A stretch of DNA of 64,000 bases. It comes from Hydra vulgaris. Lineage: Eukaryota; Cnidaria; Hydrozoa; Anthoathecata; Hydridae. This document shows, piece after piece, positions 1-14,000 of this stretch (within the stretch, counting starts at the first letter, position 1; every line of letters starts with the position of its first letter). Both the position numbers and the translations under genes were made by a program. The stretch is from NCBI RefSeq assembly GCF_038396675.1, contig NC_088920.1, forward strand, positions 22,192,001-22,256,000, in the 5' to 3' direction. Under the pieces are notes generated by a model. The model worked only from the letters and a program-made list of their open reading frames with translations, did no database searches and was not told the DNA's origin.

Positions 1-179
1 ACTCAGAATCAAGTTGCATTCTCCAACAAGATATGAACTAAATTAAATTCTTGCTAAACAGTGCGATCGCAAAAGAAGACAAAGAGAGGGAAAAGTGAAT
101 ATTCTCAAACTTTAAAAGTTAAAAAGTTATTGGGTATTACTACAGAATGATATCCCTAGGCAATAACATAACAATACCA

Positions 180-991
180 TTTGGTCTTCCTAGTCAAAAT
201 ATTTTATGCAGAACTTATGATTTGTCATGTAGCTTAATAAATTTAATATTTAACAATAAATAAGTTATAATAACTTATTTATTATTAAATTAATTACATT
301 GACAAATTTGACAGTCTGAAATAATATATAATAGGGTAGAAAAAAAAGTATACCTTGTACCAGGGTTTGATCTTTTGTGTGTTGCAATATGAGAATTATC
401 TGCCATAACGTTACACAATTTTGAACTAAGCTTAGTAATATATTTATTATACCTAAATTGATAAAACTTGGATATACGATAATATAATGTTTAGATAAAA
501 TATTATATATGTGACATTTTATTTTTTTTGTCAAAAATGCATTTTGACGTTATAAGATATCTTATACCCTGATTTTATAAAATATCTTATACCCTGACTT
601 TTTTTATTAATTATTATGAAACTAAAATGTAGAGTAATTATACTATTATAAAAGTAAAATAAAAAGTAATTACAATAATCAATATATAAACTACATATTT
701 CATATAATCATTATATTTAAATCTGGAAAGTTTTTCCCTTAATTTTGCATTCAGCCTAGCTATTTCTCAATTTTTTAAAAACTTTTCTTCATTTTTGTAT
801 TAATGATAACTAAAACAACATAAAAACAAATAGATGACAATAATATATACTTTAACTTGCATGTATGGAAAACTTTTCGGATATTTGGAAAAAGATAGAT
901 TTCAAAAAAAATATCTGGTATTCCGTGAATATCCTGAATAAGATAATCTCTGAAAATAGATGATAAAAAAAATAGTAAATAAAATAAAGAA
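180..991. repeat. A+T-rich interspersed repeat, copy 1 (left part)
   Basis: No convincing coding frame. The stretch resembles 4900-5403 in order and content: a segment near 200-310 matches 4940-5050, and the region of repeated 'ataccctga' runs near 540-600 matches about 5130-5200. The copy resumes at 3981-4053 after the pogo element. Bases 262-282 contain a short palindrome around 'ataagttataataacttat'. Bases 1-180 show no recognisable feature. Confidence 0.6.
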
Positions 992-993
992 TA

Positions 994-3978
994 GGATCGT
1001 TTCCACACCTACCGTGAGTCGACACTTATCGTAGGTTTTAAATACTAACATAAATTTTGCAAAAAGTAGTAATTATTTTTTTATTTTTATATTTTGTGTA
1101 TCAACAACATCGTCATGCACTTCTATTACAATACATAGAAACCGCAATACATAGTTACTTAAATGAACTCAGTGGGTTTATTACGTCAGCCTATGAAAAT
1201 ACTTTTTTTTTAAGTACCAGCTGTTAGAAGCGTTTCAAATAAAACAAGGAAATTTATGAAGATAACATAAAATTTTATTTCTAAATTGACTTAATCAGGT
1301 AAATAAAAAATGAATTATTATTACTATTATTAAAACAACTCATCATTATAATATCAATGTTGTATTTTTGAATGTTCGATAAGTATGAACTAAAAAAAAT
1401 GTCATTCCATACATATCGTATGTCCAATGAATAATCAATTTGTTTCTTTTTTACTATAAAAATAAATAGTATTTTACTTAGATTATTTTACAATGGCACA
1501 CAAAAAAAATAAGACAAAACTTTGTAGTTCAAAACGAAGACTTCAATATACAGATAGTCAATTACGTGATGCTATTAATGCTGTTAAAAAAGGTATGGTT
1601 ATGTACAAAGCGAGCAAGACGTTTGGAATTCCTTATCAGACGTTTCGTGATAAAATATCCGGAAGAACTTCTTTGAAAATACAACACTGCGGGTATGAAT
1701 CAGTTCTAGGTGAACAAATTGAAAACAAGTTAGTCGAGTGGTTACTAACATGCACCAGAATGGGATTTGCCATGTCTGTAGTACAGCTATTAGATACTGT
1801 GCAAAAAATATTTGAATTCCAAAAATATAAAAACAAAATTTACTAACAACCGTCCTGCAAAAGGTTGGTTTTATGCATTTCTTCGCCGCCACAAACAGCT
1901 ATCTCAAAAACGAGGTGAATACTTAAACCGAGCTAGAGGAGGAGTAACTGAAAAAGCCATAAGAAATTGGTTTACTGAAATTCCGAAGCTTTTAAGAGAA
2001 AACGCTCAATATTTAAATGATTCAATGCGCGTTTTCAATATGGATGAGAATGGTTTTCAGTTGTCACCAAAAACTAATTTATTAATTGGCGAACGAGGAA
2101 AAAAATACATATGAAGAAAGTGCTCGAAGTAATAAAAAAAGCATCACTGCTTTATTTGCAGTAAATGCCAGCGGAACTTTTGCTCCATCATTAACAATTT
2201 TTAAATATGTTCGTCTTCCAAATAGAATTATAAATGCTGCTCCATCAGAATGGGGTATCGGAAAAAGTGAAAATGGTTGGATGACCGCAGAATGTTTTTT
2301 TGAGTATATAACAAACGTTTTTCATCCATTTTTGATAAAAGAAGAAATTCCTTTACCAGTTATAATTTTTTTTGATGGTCGTGTGTCACATTTTTCTATC
2401 GAACTTAGTGAGTTTTGCTCTAAAAATAGAATAATTCTTGTTGCTTTGTTCCCAAATGCAACACATATTTTGCAGCCGCTCGATGTGGCAGTTTTTGGAC
2501 CAACGAAAGCAAAGTGGAAATCGTTTTGCCGACAATGGCGCATTGACCATGAAGGACAAGAAATAAACAATGAAAATGTACCAGAAGCATTAAATTCTTT
2601 TATAATCGATCCTTCTATGGCAAATAATATTAAAAGTGGTTTTAAAAATACCGGAATTTTTCCATTTGATGCTAATAGTGTTGACTACAAAAAAATTGTT
2701 CAAAAATTACCTGAGTCAACTGTTGCTCCGGCTCCTTATTTAGAAGAAAACCATTCAAGTGCGACTTTATCAGCTTACTCTCCCATAACCTTTATTGATT
2801 TTAGTATTTTAGAGCAGTTTAAATTGGCTGACAATCATTTAGGTTGGAAAGGTGATCTTGAATACCTCCAGTTGTATCATTTTTGGAAAAGAGCCTTATC
2901 TGAAACATATAAGACCATAATTGTACCTGATGAAATACAACAGGGTAATGAAAATCTATCAACAACTGGTAATTTAGAAAATGAGAAAGGTATAGCCGAT
3001 ATGGAAATGCCTGATTGCAATAATGCAGCTGTTATAGAACCAAAACCAGCTTGTTTCAGCTTAAAAATAGCAGCAGAAATAATAAATCCAATCGAAAGTG
3101 TTTTAATATGGCCAAAACAACCAGTCCAACCGTCCAAGCGCAAAGTAGAACGTTTACCATCGGTTGTAACATCTGAAACGTGGCAGCTAATTCAGAAGAC
3201 AAAATTGCAAGAAAAGTCAAAAATAAAGGATGAAAAATTAAAAAAGAAACAATTAGCTGCAGATAAAAAGTCAAAAGTAGAGGAAGAAAGATTAAGAAAG
3301 AAACAATTGGCTATGGAGAAAAAGTCATTAAATGAAAAAACTAAAAAAGAAAGAGAAAACAAGAAAATTAAAAAAAAAAAATTTGCAAAAGAGTCAGAAA
3401 ACGAGTTCCATTTAAATGTTGATAATAATTATAAAATAAGACTTAGATAGTTATGATGAAACTCTATCCTTTCCATTTCAGGAACTTAAAGGATAAGTAT
3501 ACTAAAGTAATGGAAATGCTTTAAAATCTTTACTTTTTATTTATAATAATGTTTTTATTACTATATAACTAGTGTTTATTTGATAATAAACATTAAATTT
3601 ATTTAATAGTCTTATTTTTTAATTTTATACCTAAAAACGTTTTATAAAATGTTACCAATGCATTAAATTTTCATTTGAAACCGCGAGCGCGTTTTAAACC
3701 AGACACTAAAGTTGATTTTAAGATATACGATAAGTGTCGACAATATATACGATAAGTGTGAAACACTTACGATAAGTATGGAAAACTGCGCTTTAAAAGA
3801 TTGTTCAAAGTAAGTACATTATTGATTTAAATTTCAGAGTGAGAATAATTTTAAACTAACCCTTATCGTATTACATTGACGGCATCAAAAATTCATTTCT
3901 AATGCATTTCTACTTTTTAAGTAATCTAATATATTACAATAACTTTTGTTAAACTCACGGTAAGTGTGGAAACGACCC
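994..3978 (+). mobile_element. pogo/Tigger-like DNA transposon, complete ends
   Basis: The ends are near-perfect inverted repeats. Left is GG(A)TCGTTTCCACAC(C)TACCGTGAGT from 994; the reverse complement of the right end at 3978 reads the same with G and T at the two bracketed positions. Both ends abut TA (992-993 and 3979-3980), the duplication expected for the Tc1/mariner/pogo superfamily. Subterminal copies of ACGATAAGTGT occur at about 1020-1035 (inverted) and three times at 3726-3782, candidate transposase binding sites. The element carries one broken transposase gene on the plus strand. It sits inside an older A+T-rich repeat whose uninterrupted version is near 5350. Confidence 0.88.
1493..3450 (+). 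pseudogene. pogo/CENP-B-like transposase, two frameshifts
   Basis: DDE transposase of the pogo/Tigger type, which cuts and pastes its own element. Three overlapping frames give one protein: 1493-1846 (N-terminal psq-type helix-turn-helix, YTDSQLRDAINAVKKG... with ...YQTFRDKISG), about 1812-2114 (CENP-B-like second DNA-binding segment, KGWFYAFLRRH, ending in the first catalytic Asp in FNMDENGFQ), and 2086-3450 (rest of DDE_1). The second Asp is in IIFFDGRVSHFS and the third in QPLDVAVFGPTK. The C-terminal 100 residues are a Lys/Glu-rich, coiled-coil-like tail. Shifts lie near 1815-1845 and in an A run near 2098-2105, so the gene looks dead although all three acidic residues remain. The ATG at 1493 was chosen because the psq domain starts just after it. 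Confidence 0.85.
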
Positions 3979-3980
3979 TA

Positions 3981-5550
3981 TTTTTCCAAGTTTCTAATCA
4001 TAGGTTTTTATTGTGAATAAAAAAAGTTCCAAAACATACGATATTTTGGCAACGTAACTTTCACGCTTCAATCAAGTAAAATTGTAACCTGGACGAGGTC
4101 ACCTAAAATATACATGATTGAAACGTGAAGAAGAGAACTGGATTAGAGCACGCATCAAACTTTATTAAATGAATAAGTAGATATTTTCTCCAAAATTAGC
4201 TAGCGACACCAAATTTAGCTAAAAAGTAACAAATAAAAGCTTAAATAATAATATGATTCTTAAATAATTATCTTAAATCACAAATTTTTAACACAAATCT
4301 TACATGGTGAGTCGCCAACTGTTTTGGTAACAAGATTTTCTGGTGTTGTTATTTCTTTAATCTAAATCATGAAACAATTTTTCAAAAAGCAATGATATAC
4401 TTGAGAGAAACTTGCTTTACATATTGGAAGGTCATCAACATTGAAAGATAAGTATAATGCAGTTTCAAATACAATAGCATCATAATCATCTTTTTGTGGG
4501 GAAAACATCAAACAAATCCGCGTTAATAACCTGTTTTATATCGTACATAATAACAATAGTAATAAAAGTCATACAATATATATAATAATAATTTAATAAA
4601 TATAATTCAAATATATATATATATATATATTATTCATATAATATTTAAATAATATAAAAAAATGAAATAAATAAGTAATAACCTTTTTTAACAAGTAAAG
4701 CACATGATCAAGATGTCATATATTACAAAAAGATAAAGTATTTAATAATAATATACACATATATCAATAATAACATTACACATTTATTTATTGATATTAT
4801 CTTGGATAAATTCTTTAACCTTGTTGATTAAAACCAAATAATAGAAGAAAATCTATTTTTGGTTTTCATCAAATCGACTCTTGAGTAACTATGTATGCAG
4901 AAGTCCTTCAGACATTATTATTGCTCAAGAATCAAGAATAAGTTCTGCTAGAGCTTATAATTTGTCCATGTTGCTTACTTAGTTTGATATTAAATTTGTT
5001 ATAACATAACTTATATTGTACTAAATTAAGTAAGCAAAATGGACAAATTTGCCATTTATTTAACTTAATTTGATATAATTTGGATATTAGATATTACAAC
5101 TTATAATATTTTGGATTATTTAGTTCTGATTTTAATGCATTGCATTATAAGATATTATATAGACCAATTTTTTTTTTTTAATTATGATAAAACTACAATA
5201 AAAATTAATTATATTATCATAACAGTAAAATAATTATAATGAATATAATGAATAGATAACTGAATTTATAACTAATATAATGAATACAAAAGCTATACTA
5301 TAAAAAAATTATTAATATAATAAAAAATATTATTTCACATTTCTTTTCACAGGTTTTTAGTAAGAATAAAAAAAGTTCCGAAAGACGCGATATTTTGGTA
5401 CTTAACATCATAGTCATAATATAGAAAGTCTGGCCAGTTGAAGAGCGCTTTTGTCTATCTTATTGTTAGCGTTTTTTTAGAACCCAGTCTACTAACTAGT
5501 GCACACTGTTTGTAAACAAAGACTCGTTAAGAATAATATTTACAAAAAGG
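3981..5550. repeat. A+T-rich repeat copy 1 (right part) and copy 2; GTAACTTTCAC-type repeat
   Basis: No gene seen. A segment near 4014-4053 (including 'aaaaaaagttcc' and 'cgatattttgg') recurs at 5364-5403 and marks matching points of the two repeat copies. Bases 4040-4130 match 36290-36390 ('gtaactttcac', 'aaaattgtaac', 'cgagtcacctaaaat'-like, 'gattgaaacgtga'). Bases 4965-5055 form an imperfect foldback (tttgtcca... / ...tggacaaa). A (TA)n run lies at 4610-4630. 5404-5550 is unassigned sequence before the THAP gene. Confidence 0.5.
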
Positions 5551-5577
5551 TTGTTGATTTATCCTTGGTATTTGCAA

Positions 5578-8125
5578 ATGCCTGGTGCTAATTGTTCCAT
5601 TTTCGGTTGTGGTACTTCTCGAAGAAATAAAGGTGTTTCACTTTTTAAAATACCATCCACCGATGAGGATTTCAACAAAGAATGGAGGAAAAAACTTATA
5701 CACATTATAACTAAAGATAGAGTAATTGACGAAAGCCTAAAGACCCAAATAAAAAAAAAAATATTGTTTATTTGCGAAAAACATTACGAGGCTAACATGT
5801 TAATTGTCAATCCAATTAAAACTACTCTCAAGCCTGGTTCACTACCTACATAAAATCTTCCAGTTAAAAGCTTTTCATCGCAATGCTCTTCTTCATGTTT
5901 GCTTATTCCCAAAGCACGAGAATCAGCTTCTTCTATATCCCTAAAGAGATCAGCTTTTCTTTCTATATCAGATGAAGCAGTTAATAGTAAGTCATATAAG
6001 TCTTTTAAGGAATTGGTTAAACGTATTAGTTTTCAAAAACTTGACTAGGATATAAATGCTAGTGAAACTTTTTTTAAACTGAGTAAGATGGATGATGTTC
6101 ACACTGTTCCGAAGTACGAAATTTACATTGATGATAGTCTCTCATTTACTATTCGTATATTTTTATGGCTTCTACCAGATAATCATGAAATATACTTGCA
6201 TTTAAAAAGATCAATGTTTAATACAACTATTTCTAACCTTATTTCAATTTTGTTATCATATATGGTATGCCCTGGTATTACAAATAAATCAGTTAGTTCT
6301 TATGGATATCTTATTCATGTTATACCTAAAAAGTGCAAAAGGAATTAAGTAAATCCTCTCATCTTGTAAGTGATGACCTACACAAAGACTTGGTTTCAAT
6401 CATATCAAAAACTTATAGGACAGTCACTCCATTTATGAAGCTATTTTGGGATGAGCAGCAAAAATACTTAAATACTTCAAAACATGGAATTCGTTATCAC
6501 CCAATGATTATTCGCTATTGTTTAAGTCTTGTTGCAAAGTCTCCTGCAGCTTATGAGGAAATTCGTTTTAATGAAAAAACAGATCAAACAGTCAAAGGCA
6601 TTTAAGAGACTACAAAAATGGAATTCGTTATCACCCAATGACTATTCGCTATTGTTTAGGTCTTGTTGCAAAGTCTCCTGCAGCTTATGAGGAAATTCAT
6701 TTTAATGAAAAAACAGATTCTGGATTTGTAATTTTACCAAGTCAAAGGCGTTTAAGAGACTACAAAAACTATATCCGACCACAAAGACGATTTAACCATG
6801 AAATTGTCAATGAATTAAGTTTAAAGATAAAGGATTTTTCTGAGCAAGAACGGTTTATCACTCTTTTATTTGATGAAATGAAAATTCAGAAAAATTTGGT
6901 TTGGGATAATTATTCTGGTGATCTTATTGGATTTGTTGATCTTGGTGACACAAATATTAACTATGCAACTCTTAACAAAGCTGATGAAATTGCAACATAT
7001 ATCCTTGTTTTTCTTGTGATAGGTATTGTAAACCCTTTTAAATATAGTTTTGCAAACTTTGCTACTACAAACATCCAAGCTATTCAATTGTTCCCCTTAT
7101 TTTGGAAGGTTGTCAGTATTTTAGAGCCTTCATGCAATCTTAAAGTAATTGCTACAACAAGTGATGGTGCATCATGCAATCGTAAATTTTTTAGCATGCA
7201 TTTTCATATGACAGAAGAACAAGATATTAATACAAATGTTAAATTTATCTATTGCATCAAAAATAGATTTGCTAATGATGATCGTTTTATATATTTTATA
7301 GCTGATCCTCAACATTTGATAATGACTGCTCGAAATTGCCTTTTTCATTCTGCATCAGGTAAAGGAATATATATGTGGAATACTGATAATCACATTTTGT
7401 GGAACCACATATCTGAATTATTTTATGAAGATCTAAACTGTGGCCTTCACACTTGCCCAAATCTCTCCTTAGAACACATTAGGTTAAGCCCATTTTCCAA
7501 AATGAATGTAAGATTAGCAGCTCAAGTACTTAGTTCATCTGTTAGCACTGCTTTAAAGGCATTTGGTCCTGCTGAAGCCTCTAGAACTGCTGAATATTGT
7601 CAGATGTTAAATGATTTTTTCGGTTGTGTAAATGTGAAAAATATTACAGATAGCAATAGGAATCAAAATCGATTTTCCAAGCCATTTTATTTGATGAATG
7701 ATGAAAGGCTAATATGGTTGACTGAAGTCTTTTTAAAATACTTTGAAGATTGGAAATTGTCTTTAGATCAAAGACCTGGAAATTTCACTAAGGCTGATTG
7801 GGGGAATATGTTTTTATCTTTGCAAACATACGAAGGGATCAATATTACTGTTCACTCAGTTATTGATTTAATTAAATACCTTTTAAATATGGGTGTCCAA
7901 TATGTTTTAACTGAACGGCTATGTCAAGATTCATTAGAATATTATTTTGGCCAACAACGAGCCATTGGAAGAAGAAAGGATTACCCATCTTTACATGATA
8001 TTGGGTATAATAACAATACGATAAGAAACCAATGCACTTTCAAACTAATTATAGGAACTAATAGTCTTGATAATAATCCTGAACCAAAGACCTTTACCAA
8101 AGAGAAATTACCACGCCGAAATTGA
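5578..8125 (+). pseudogene. THAP-domain P-element-like transposase, broken
   Basis: Related to P-element/THAP9-type transposases. The N-terminal THAP zinc finger begins at the ATG at 5578 (first Cys pair in CSIFGC, later CEKH as the C-x2-H part) and runs to a stop near 5853. The linker and coiled-coil region follow in several frames (6088-6348, 6333-6605). The long frame 6638-8125 (495 codons) holds the RNase-H-like catalytic part: LLFDEMKI with the first Asp, TTSDGASCNRKFF with the second, DPQHLIMTARNCL, and the C-terminal LCQDSLEYYFGQQRAIGRRK / NTIRNQ signature of the family. A 134-bp tandem duplication (see separate entry) corrupts the junction. No inverted repeats with an 8-bp duplication could be found around it, so the element ends are lost or overgrown by the TA arrays downstream. 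Confidence 0.85.
6484..6770 (+). repeat. 134-bp tandem duplication inside P-like transposase
   Basis: The block starting ATGGAATTCGTTATCACC at 6484 is repeated from 6618 with about five substitutions. The first copy has also lost a block of roughly 20 bp (the second copy's TCTGGATTTGTAATTTTACC region). The duplicated peptide is YHPM.IRYCL.LVAKSPAAYEEI.FNEKTD. The first copy ends out of frame at a TAA near 6603. Confidence 0.85.
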
Positions 8126-8220
8126 AACAAAAAATAAATTCATCAAAAGAAGGAAATTAAAAACGGTTATTTTCATAGCCACAAACCTTATAAAAGCATT
8201 ATTTGTATAAAATAATTGTG

Positions 8221-8224
8221 TGTG

Positions 8225-8316
<92 letters not shown>

Positions 8317-8317
8317 C
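8221..8317. repeat. (TA)n microsatellite
   Basis: Nearly pure TA dinucleotides directly downstream of the P-like transposase and directly upstream of a CAACGTTGAT-type repeat. Confidence 0.95.
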
Positions 8318-8540
8318 CCGCTAAAAAATGAGGCGTTGATTTGATGTTGATTCAATGTTTCTCGTCAACATTGATTCCATATTGATTTTTCGTCCAAAAT
8401 GTTAGCCACTTATCAACGTTGATTTGGTGTTTACAAAAAACGTTGATCGAATGTTGCTTTTCAACGTTTAATCAACAAACATTTTTTCTGGTGATTCAAC
8501 ACTGATTTTCATAATAGTCGACGGCATTTTGATATCGCTT
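8318..8540. repeat. CAACGTTGAT-rich repeat, copy 1
   Basis: About 220 bp with many imperfect copies of GTTGATTT / CAACGTTGAT in both orientations. The left edge (cccgctaaaaaatgagg) matches the inverted right edge of 18535-18770. Probably a short non-autonomous element that lands next to TA arrays; ends are not certain. Confidence 0.6.
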
Positions 8541-8560
8541 TTTGATGCATATATCAAAAA

Positions 8561-8860
<300 letters not shown>

Positions 8861-8920
8861 ATTCTACAAAATAGAGTGCTCAATGTTCTTAGAAGAACAG
8901 AGCAATTATAAATTAGTAGG

Positions 8921-9082
8921 AAATCACTTAACAAATTTTTTTTTTCATTTAACACAGTGTTGCATCAATAAAAAGACTCATCAGAAATGCTGTCATCAAT
9001 AAAAAAAAACTCATTATTTCTGATGAGTCTTTTTATTGATGAAACACTGTGTTAATTGAAAAAATTTTTGTTAAGTGATTTT
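8921..9082. repeat. Foldback (hairpin) element, ~160 bp
   Basis: Left arm 'aaatcacttaacaa...aacacagtgtt...aaaaagactcatcagaaat' is answered by its inverse from about 9016 to 9082, with a spacer of about 30 bp. Looks like a short foldback MITE. No coding potential. Confidence 0.85.
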
Positions 9083-11003
9083 CTTATAATTTATAATTGA
9101 TATATATTATGTATGTATATATGCACATATATAAAATATTTATATATAAAATTTATACATATTGCTCATATCTTAATTTGTTTTGTAAAAAACAGGCTGT
9201 AAATAAAGGATTTAGCAAAAAATTTATTGATAGAGCAATTAAAAGCTAACTCAAAAGAATAATGAAATAAAGTAGGCACTGCGTTAAGTAAGAAAGTTTT
9301 TTATTAAGTTTAACACAAAATTTACATTTTCAAACAATTTATTTAGCGTTTGCAGCATTGTTCATTTTTAAAACTTTTTGATTGAGTCGTGTTCCTGATT
9401 GTCTTAAAAATTTCGAAATGCCTGATCAACCTTCGCAAATTTTTGCACCATGATGCTGTCGTGTAATCGCATCTAAATCAAAAATTCAAATCAAATTAAA
9501 AAAAAATCAAACTGCAGAAATTATAGCAAATAGTTACATAAATGACTGACTAGGGCAAACAAAATATATTTCCTGTAAAAAAAAAAATCTAAAAAAATAC
9601 ATAAAACCATTCTAACCCACTGTCATATGATACAGGGTGTATATTTTAAAATTTATCTTCAATGAACCACCAGAGACATTAAAACAGGCCCCAGCATCCT
9701 CGCTCATCAACAACTTTTCAAAAGCAAAAGCCAATTTAAATGGAGTATTACCTCCACAACGACTAAGAGAACTCATCTATTATTAAAAAAATAAAAATTA
9801 CTTAAGGGTCAGAATACATATTATGTTCATTCTATATGAATGAAATTTATATTAATTTTCATTAAATATTAATCTTAATTTCAATACATGGATTTTTAAA
9901 ATTGACTCTTGAATCACTTTTCTGATTTGATTCAAAATTTTGAAAATTTGTGGGGGTATTATGCAATCCTTGATATTAAAATAAAAAGCAACTGTAGTAC
10001 CTTTTTATCTATTTTTGCAATCCAACTCAACGCAAATTTTTGAAAATCTTAAAAAAAAATGTAGTAAAATAAATAATATTGTTATTATTTATGTAAAATA
10101 TTTTGTAAAAAATTAACCATGAAAAATTACCTAAATGGAAAAAATAAATAAAACTTTTATTTAATTTACCCTGGCAAGACAAATGTCTTTCTTTGCTATC
10201 CTCTTTATCCAAAACACAATTTTTAGAGCCATTTTCTACCTAGGTATAGATAAATTATACATACAAAAATTAAATAAAATTTTTAAACGTTATATAGTGA
10301 TTTTTATTTAAACTTGTCAACAAACATATATTTATAAAATATTTGTCAACAAAATTATATTCTATAACATATAGTTCTGATTTCTATTAATTTTTTTACT
10401 GCACACGCACACAGATTTTAATTAGAACAAAAGCAACATTAGGACTTTTTTTTTTACCAATATATTTGAAGAAAACATCATTTTCCCTTGAGATAGATTA
10501 GTTTCTTTCGAGAAGTCAATGTTATTTTCAGCAACTGAAAAGCTTGCTATTTCACTGTGTAAATGGGGAGTTGATATTGATTTAAAAACATTTATAATTC
10601 AGTAAAAAAATAAGCATGTTTATTTTAACAAACCATTATATTACTTTTACAAAAATAGTTAACCTGCTATATTTAGAATCACGTTAGATGTTCTTTAGCT
10701 ATTTGAGCTATCAAAATAATATCTTCTGTATAGTTCTTCATCACCAACCACAATATCTTCATCACTTTCAGAGAATGCCATTGCCGTCTTTCTCCTTTAA
10801 TATAAACTTTACTTTTTAAACAAAAACAGTGCATGATTTGTGTAATTCTTTATTGCAAAATTATTTATTGATTTAAAAATAATTTTAGTAAAATTTACTT
10901 TTGCTTTGTCCCTTTTTTTTCTTCGGTGTCAGTTTCAATTTTTAAAGTATCTGCTGTTTTCTCTAAGCGTGACTGAGCTTTTTCATAAAAATCATTTATC
11001 GAT

Positions 11004-14000
11004 ATCTGGGTCATTCCATGCCAAGTGGTGCAAATTTTAATGAGGTCCCTCATGGACCATCTCAGATTTTATTGAAATTTTTTGATTTTGTACATATATA
11101 TGTTAAAAGCATATTTTGAAAATTTTAGATCAATATCTAATATGGTTCTTGAGAAAACGCTATTTAAGTAGTGGGCTATTTTGCATAAAATTTCACTCTA
11201 CAAGAAAAAAGGGTTTTTTCATCATTTTTAACAGCCAATAACTTTTGAACAAGCTAGTTTTATACTTCAATTATTACAAGATAGCAAGTGTGCTGTGGAT
11301 ACTTTGAAAAAAGAAAAAAATATTATTTCTGGCATCTTAACTTTTTCCATAATGGCGGGCTAAAGTTGATTTTTTTGTTTTAAGAATAAGTTTTTTTGTG
11401 ATTTTAAAGACCTTAATCTTAAAAACTAGTTACAAAGTTAATACAAATCAAATTGCCTGCTGATCTACATGTGGTGGATAAACATTTTTAAAAAAATCAG
11501 TTGATTAAAGAGCTGCATTCAAAAGTTATAGGTCTCCAAAATGAGTCAGATCGAGATTTTTGTAAAATTGATCTGTGATGCAAAGCATCTGTTACCTAAG
11601 ATGGCACTTTTTTTTTTTTATAAAATTTTTTATACGCATCAATTAAAGACTGTTAATTAATAAAAACCAAAAAAATTAATGGGCGCTTATTTATAACCCC
11701 CAAAAGGTAGTCTCTAAAAGTCAGGTAAATTTTCCATAAAAAATTATTACTTTTTAAAAGTTTAGTTATTGTTTCATTTAATTCTATATTACTAGTATGT
11801 CAATCTAAAAAGTACTAATAAAACCAAATAAATTGTTGTATTTTAGAACTAATTAGTAATAAGTAATATGCCTGAGCTTTCTACTTGCTCTATTGGTAAA
11901 GCATTAAATGAACAGTGCTATCTATCTAATAAAAGTAAACGCTACCAAGAACTGTCTAAACTAAACCAAGAGCTTATTTCTTTGAGAAGCAAAATAAATC
12001 TTATAGATTTTATTTGTAGCTATCACGAGAAAGTTTACTTGTCAAGGTATGAGAATGAACATCGCAGGTATTGTTGTAATCCGTTGAACAAGCATGCAAA
12101 AAATGTGAAAAGTAAGTTTCAATATTTAATATCTTAATCTAATAAAAATACCTTAATAACACTAAATAAATTTAAAAAAAAATATTTAATAATTATTTCC
12201 GTTATTTTTTAGATTCTCTAAGAGTTATCAGTCTTTCATATGCCAAAGATTTTGGTTTAATACCTGGTCAAAAAATTTGCACTAGTTGCAGAAAAGTTCT
12301 GAATTGCAAACATAATACAAAAGAAAATGAACTCCAAGAAAAAGAAATTTATGTTGACAACCATACATTAAAAGAAGATCTTAATTCAAGTATTGCAAGT
12401 TTTGGATGCTCACCTCTAAAACTTGTTTCAAAAAAAGATAGAGTTGCATATGGAAAGCGTAAAATTGATAGCGTAAGAGCTCATACACAAAAGGCTGTTG
12501 CCAATGTGCTAGGTTTAGAAATAGCTGCACTTTGTGGAATTGAATCACCCTCAAAAAATGTTTGAAAAAAACAAACACAGATTTAGACAATATTATGACT
12601 CAAATTAAGTCAAAATTTGAAAAAACATTGTCAAATTCTGAAAAAATCACACTTCTTACACTCACTCCAGACAGTTGGTCAATAGAGAAAACTCAGAAGT
12701 TTTTTTTTACTTCAAAAAGATCTGTAGTACAAGCCAGAAAATTAAGTAAAAAAAGTGGAATACTATCAAAACCTTCTCCAAAATCGGGTAGAAAACTAAG
12801 CGAAGATGTAATTACAGAGGTTGTTCATTTCTACGAATGCGATGAATATTCAAGGGTTTGTCCAGGAAAAAAAGAGTTTGTTTCAGTTAAAGTAGATAGT
12901 AAAAAGCAACATATCCAAAAGCGCCTTCTACTAGTCAATATGAAAGAGCTACATATTGAGTTTAAAAAGAAATATAATTATCTTAAAGTTGGATTTTCAA
13001 AATTTTGTGAGCTAAGGCCCAAGTGGTGCATTCCTGTGGGTGGTGCTTCTGGTCTGCATGCAGTTTGTGTTTGCCAGTACCATCAAAATGTAAAGCTCCT
13101 TGTACAGAAAATTCCTGGAATTTCTGATTACAAAATCTTATTAAAATTAATGGTTTGTAGCATTGAAAATAGAGATTGTATGCTGCATAGCTGCGATAAA
13201 TGTCCTACTAAAAAGGTTTTGTTAGACTACATTGACACTTTGTTTACAGAAAAAGAAATTAGTGAAGTTAACTTTTATCAATGGCAAAAATCAAATTACC
13301 AATGTACTTTAGTACCAGCAACTCTACCTTAAGATGAATTTATTGAAATGGTTTATGAACAGTTAGATAGTTTACGAGTGCATCATTTTATATCAAAAAG
13401 TCAAGCCACCTACTACCAACATTTGAAAACTAATTTAAAAGAAAATCAAGCTTTGGTTCTTCTTGACTTTGCAGAAAACTATAGTTTTCTAATACAGGAT
13501 GCAGTGCAAGGTTTTCACTGGAATAACAGCCAAACAACTGTGCACCCCTTTGTTGCGTATTTTATAAAAGATGGAAAACTTGATAGTCAAAGTTATTGTG
13601 TTATATCAGATCATCTGAAACATGGAACAGATGCTGTTCATTGCTTTATCAGTAATGTTATTGATAAACTTAAACAATTACAAACATTTGAACACATTAT
13701 CTATTTTAGTGATGGAGCTGCATCACAATATAAAAATTACAAAAATCTTATCAACTTATGCTACCATAAACACGATTTTGACATGACTGCAGAGTGGCAC
13801 TTTTTTGCAACATCGCATGGTAAAAGCCCTTGTGATGGTGTTGGTGGAACAGTGAAACGTCTTGTTGCACGAGCCAGTCTACAATCACTAAACGATCCTA
13901 TTGACACACCAAGCAAAATGTACAGCTGGTGTGTTCAACACGTCAAAGGAATATATTTTTTTTTTGTTGACAAAGTTTCAATAGAAACACATACTACAAA

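Noticed and set aside
265..1008. Two minus-strand hydrophobic ORFs
   Set aside because: Lie in the A+T-rich repeat and are not conserved in its second copy; the 775-1008 frame also runs through the pogo terminus.
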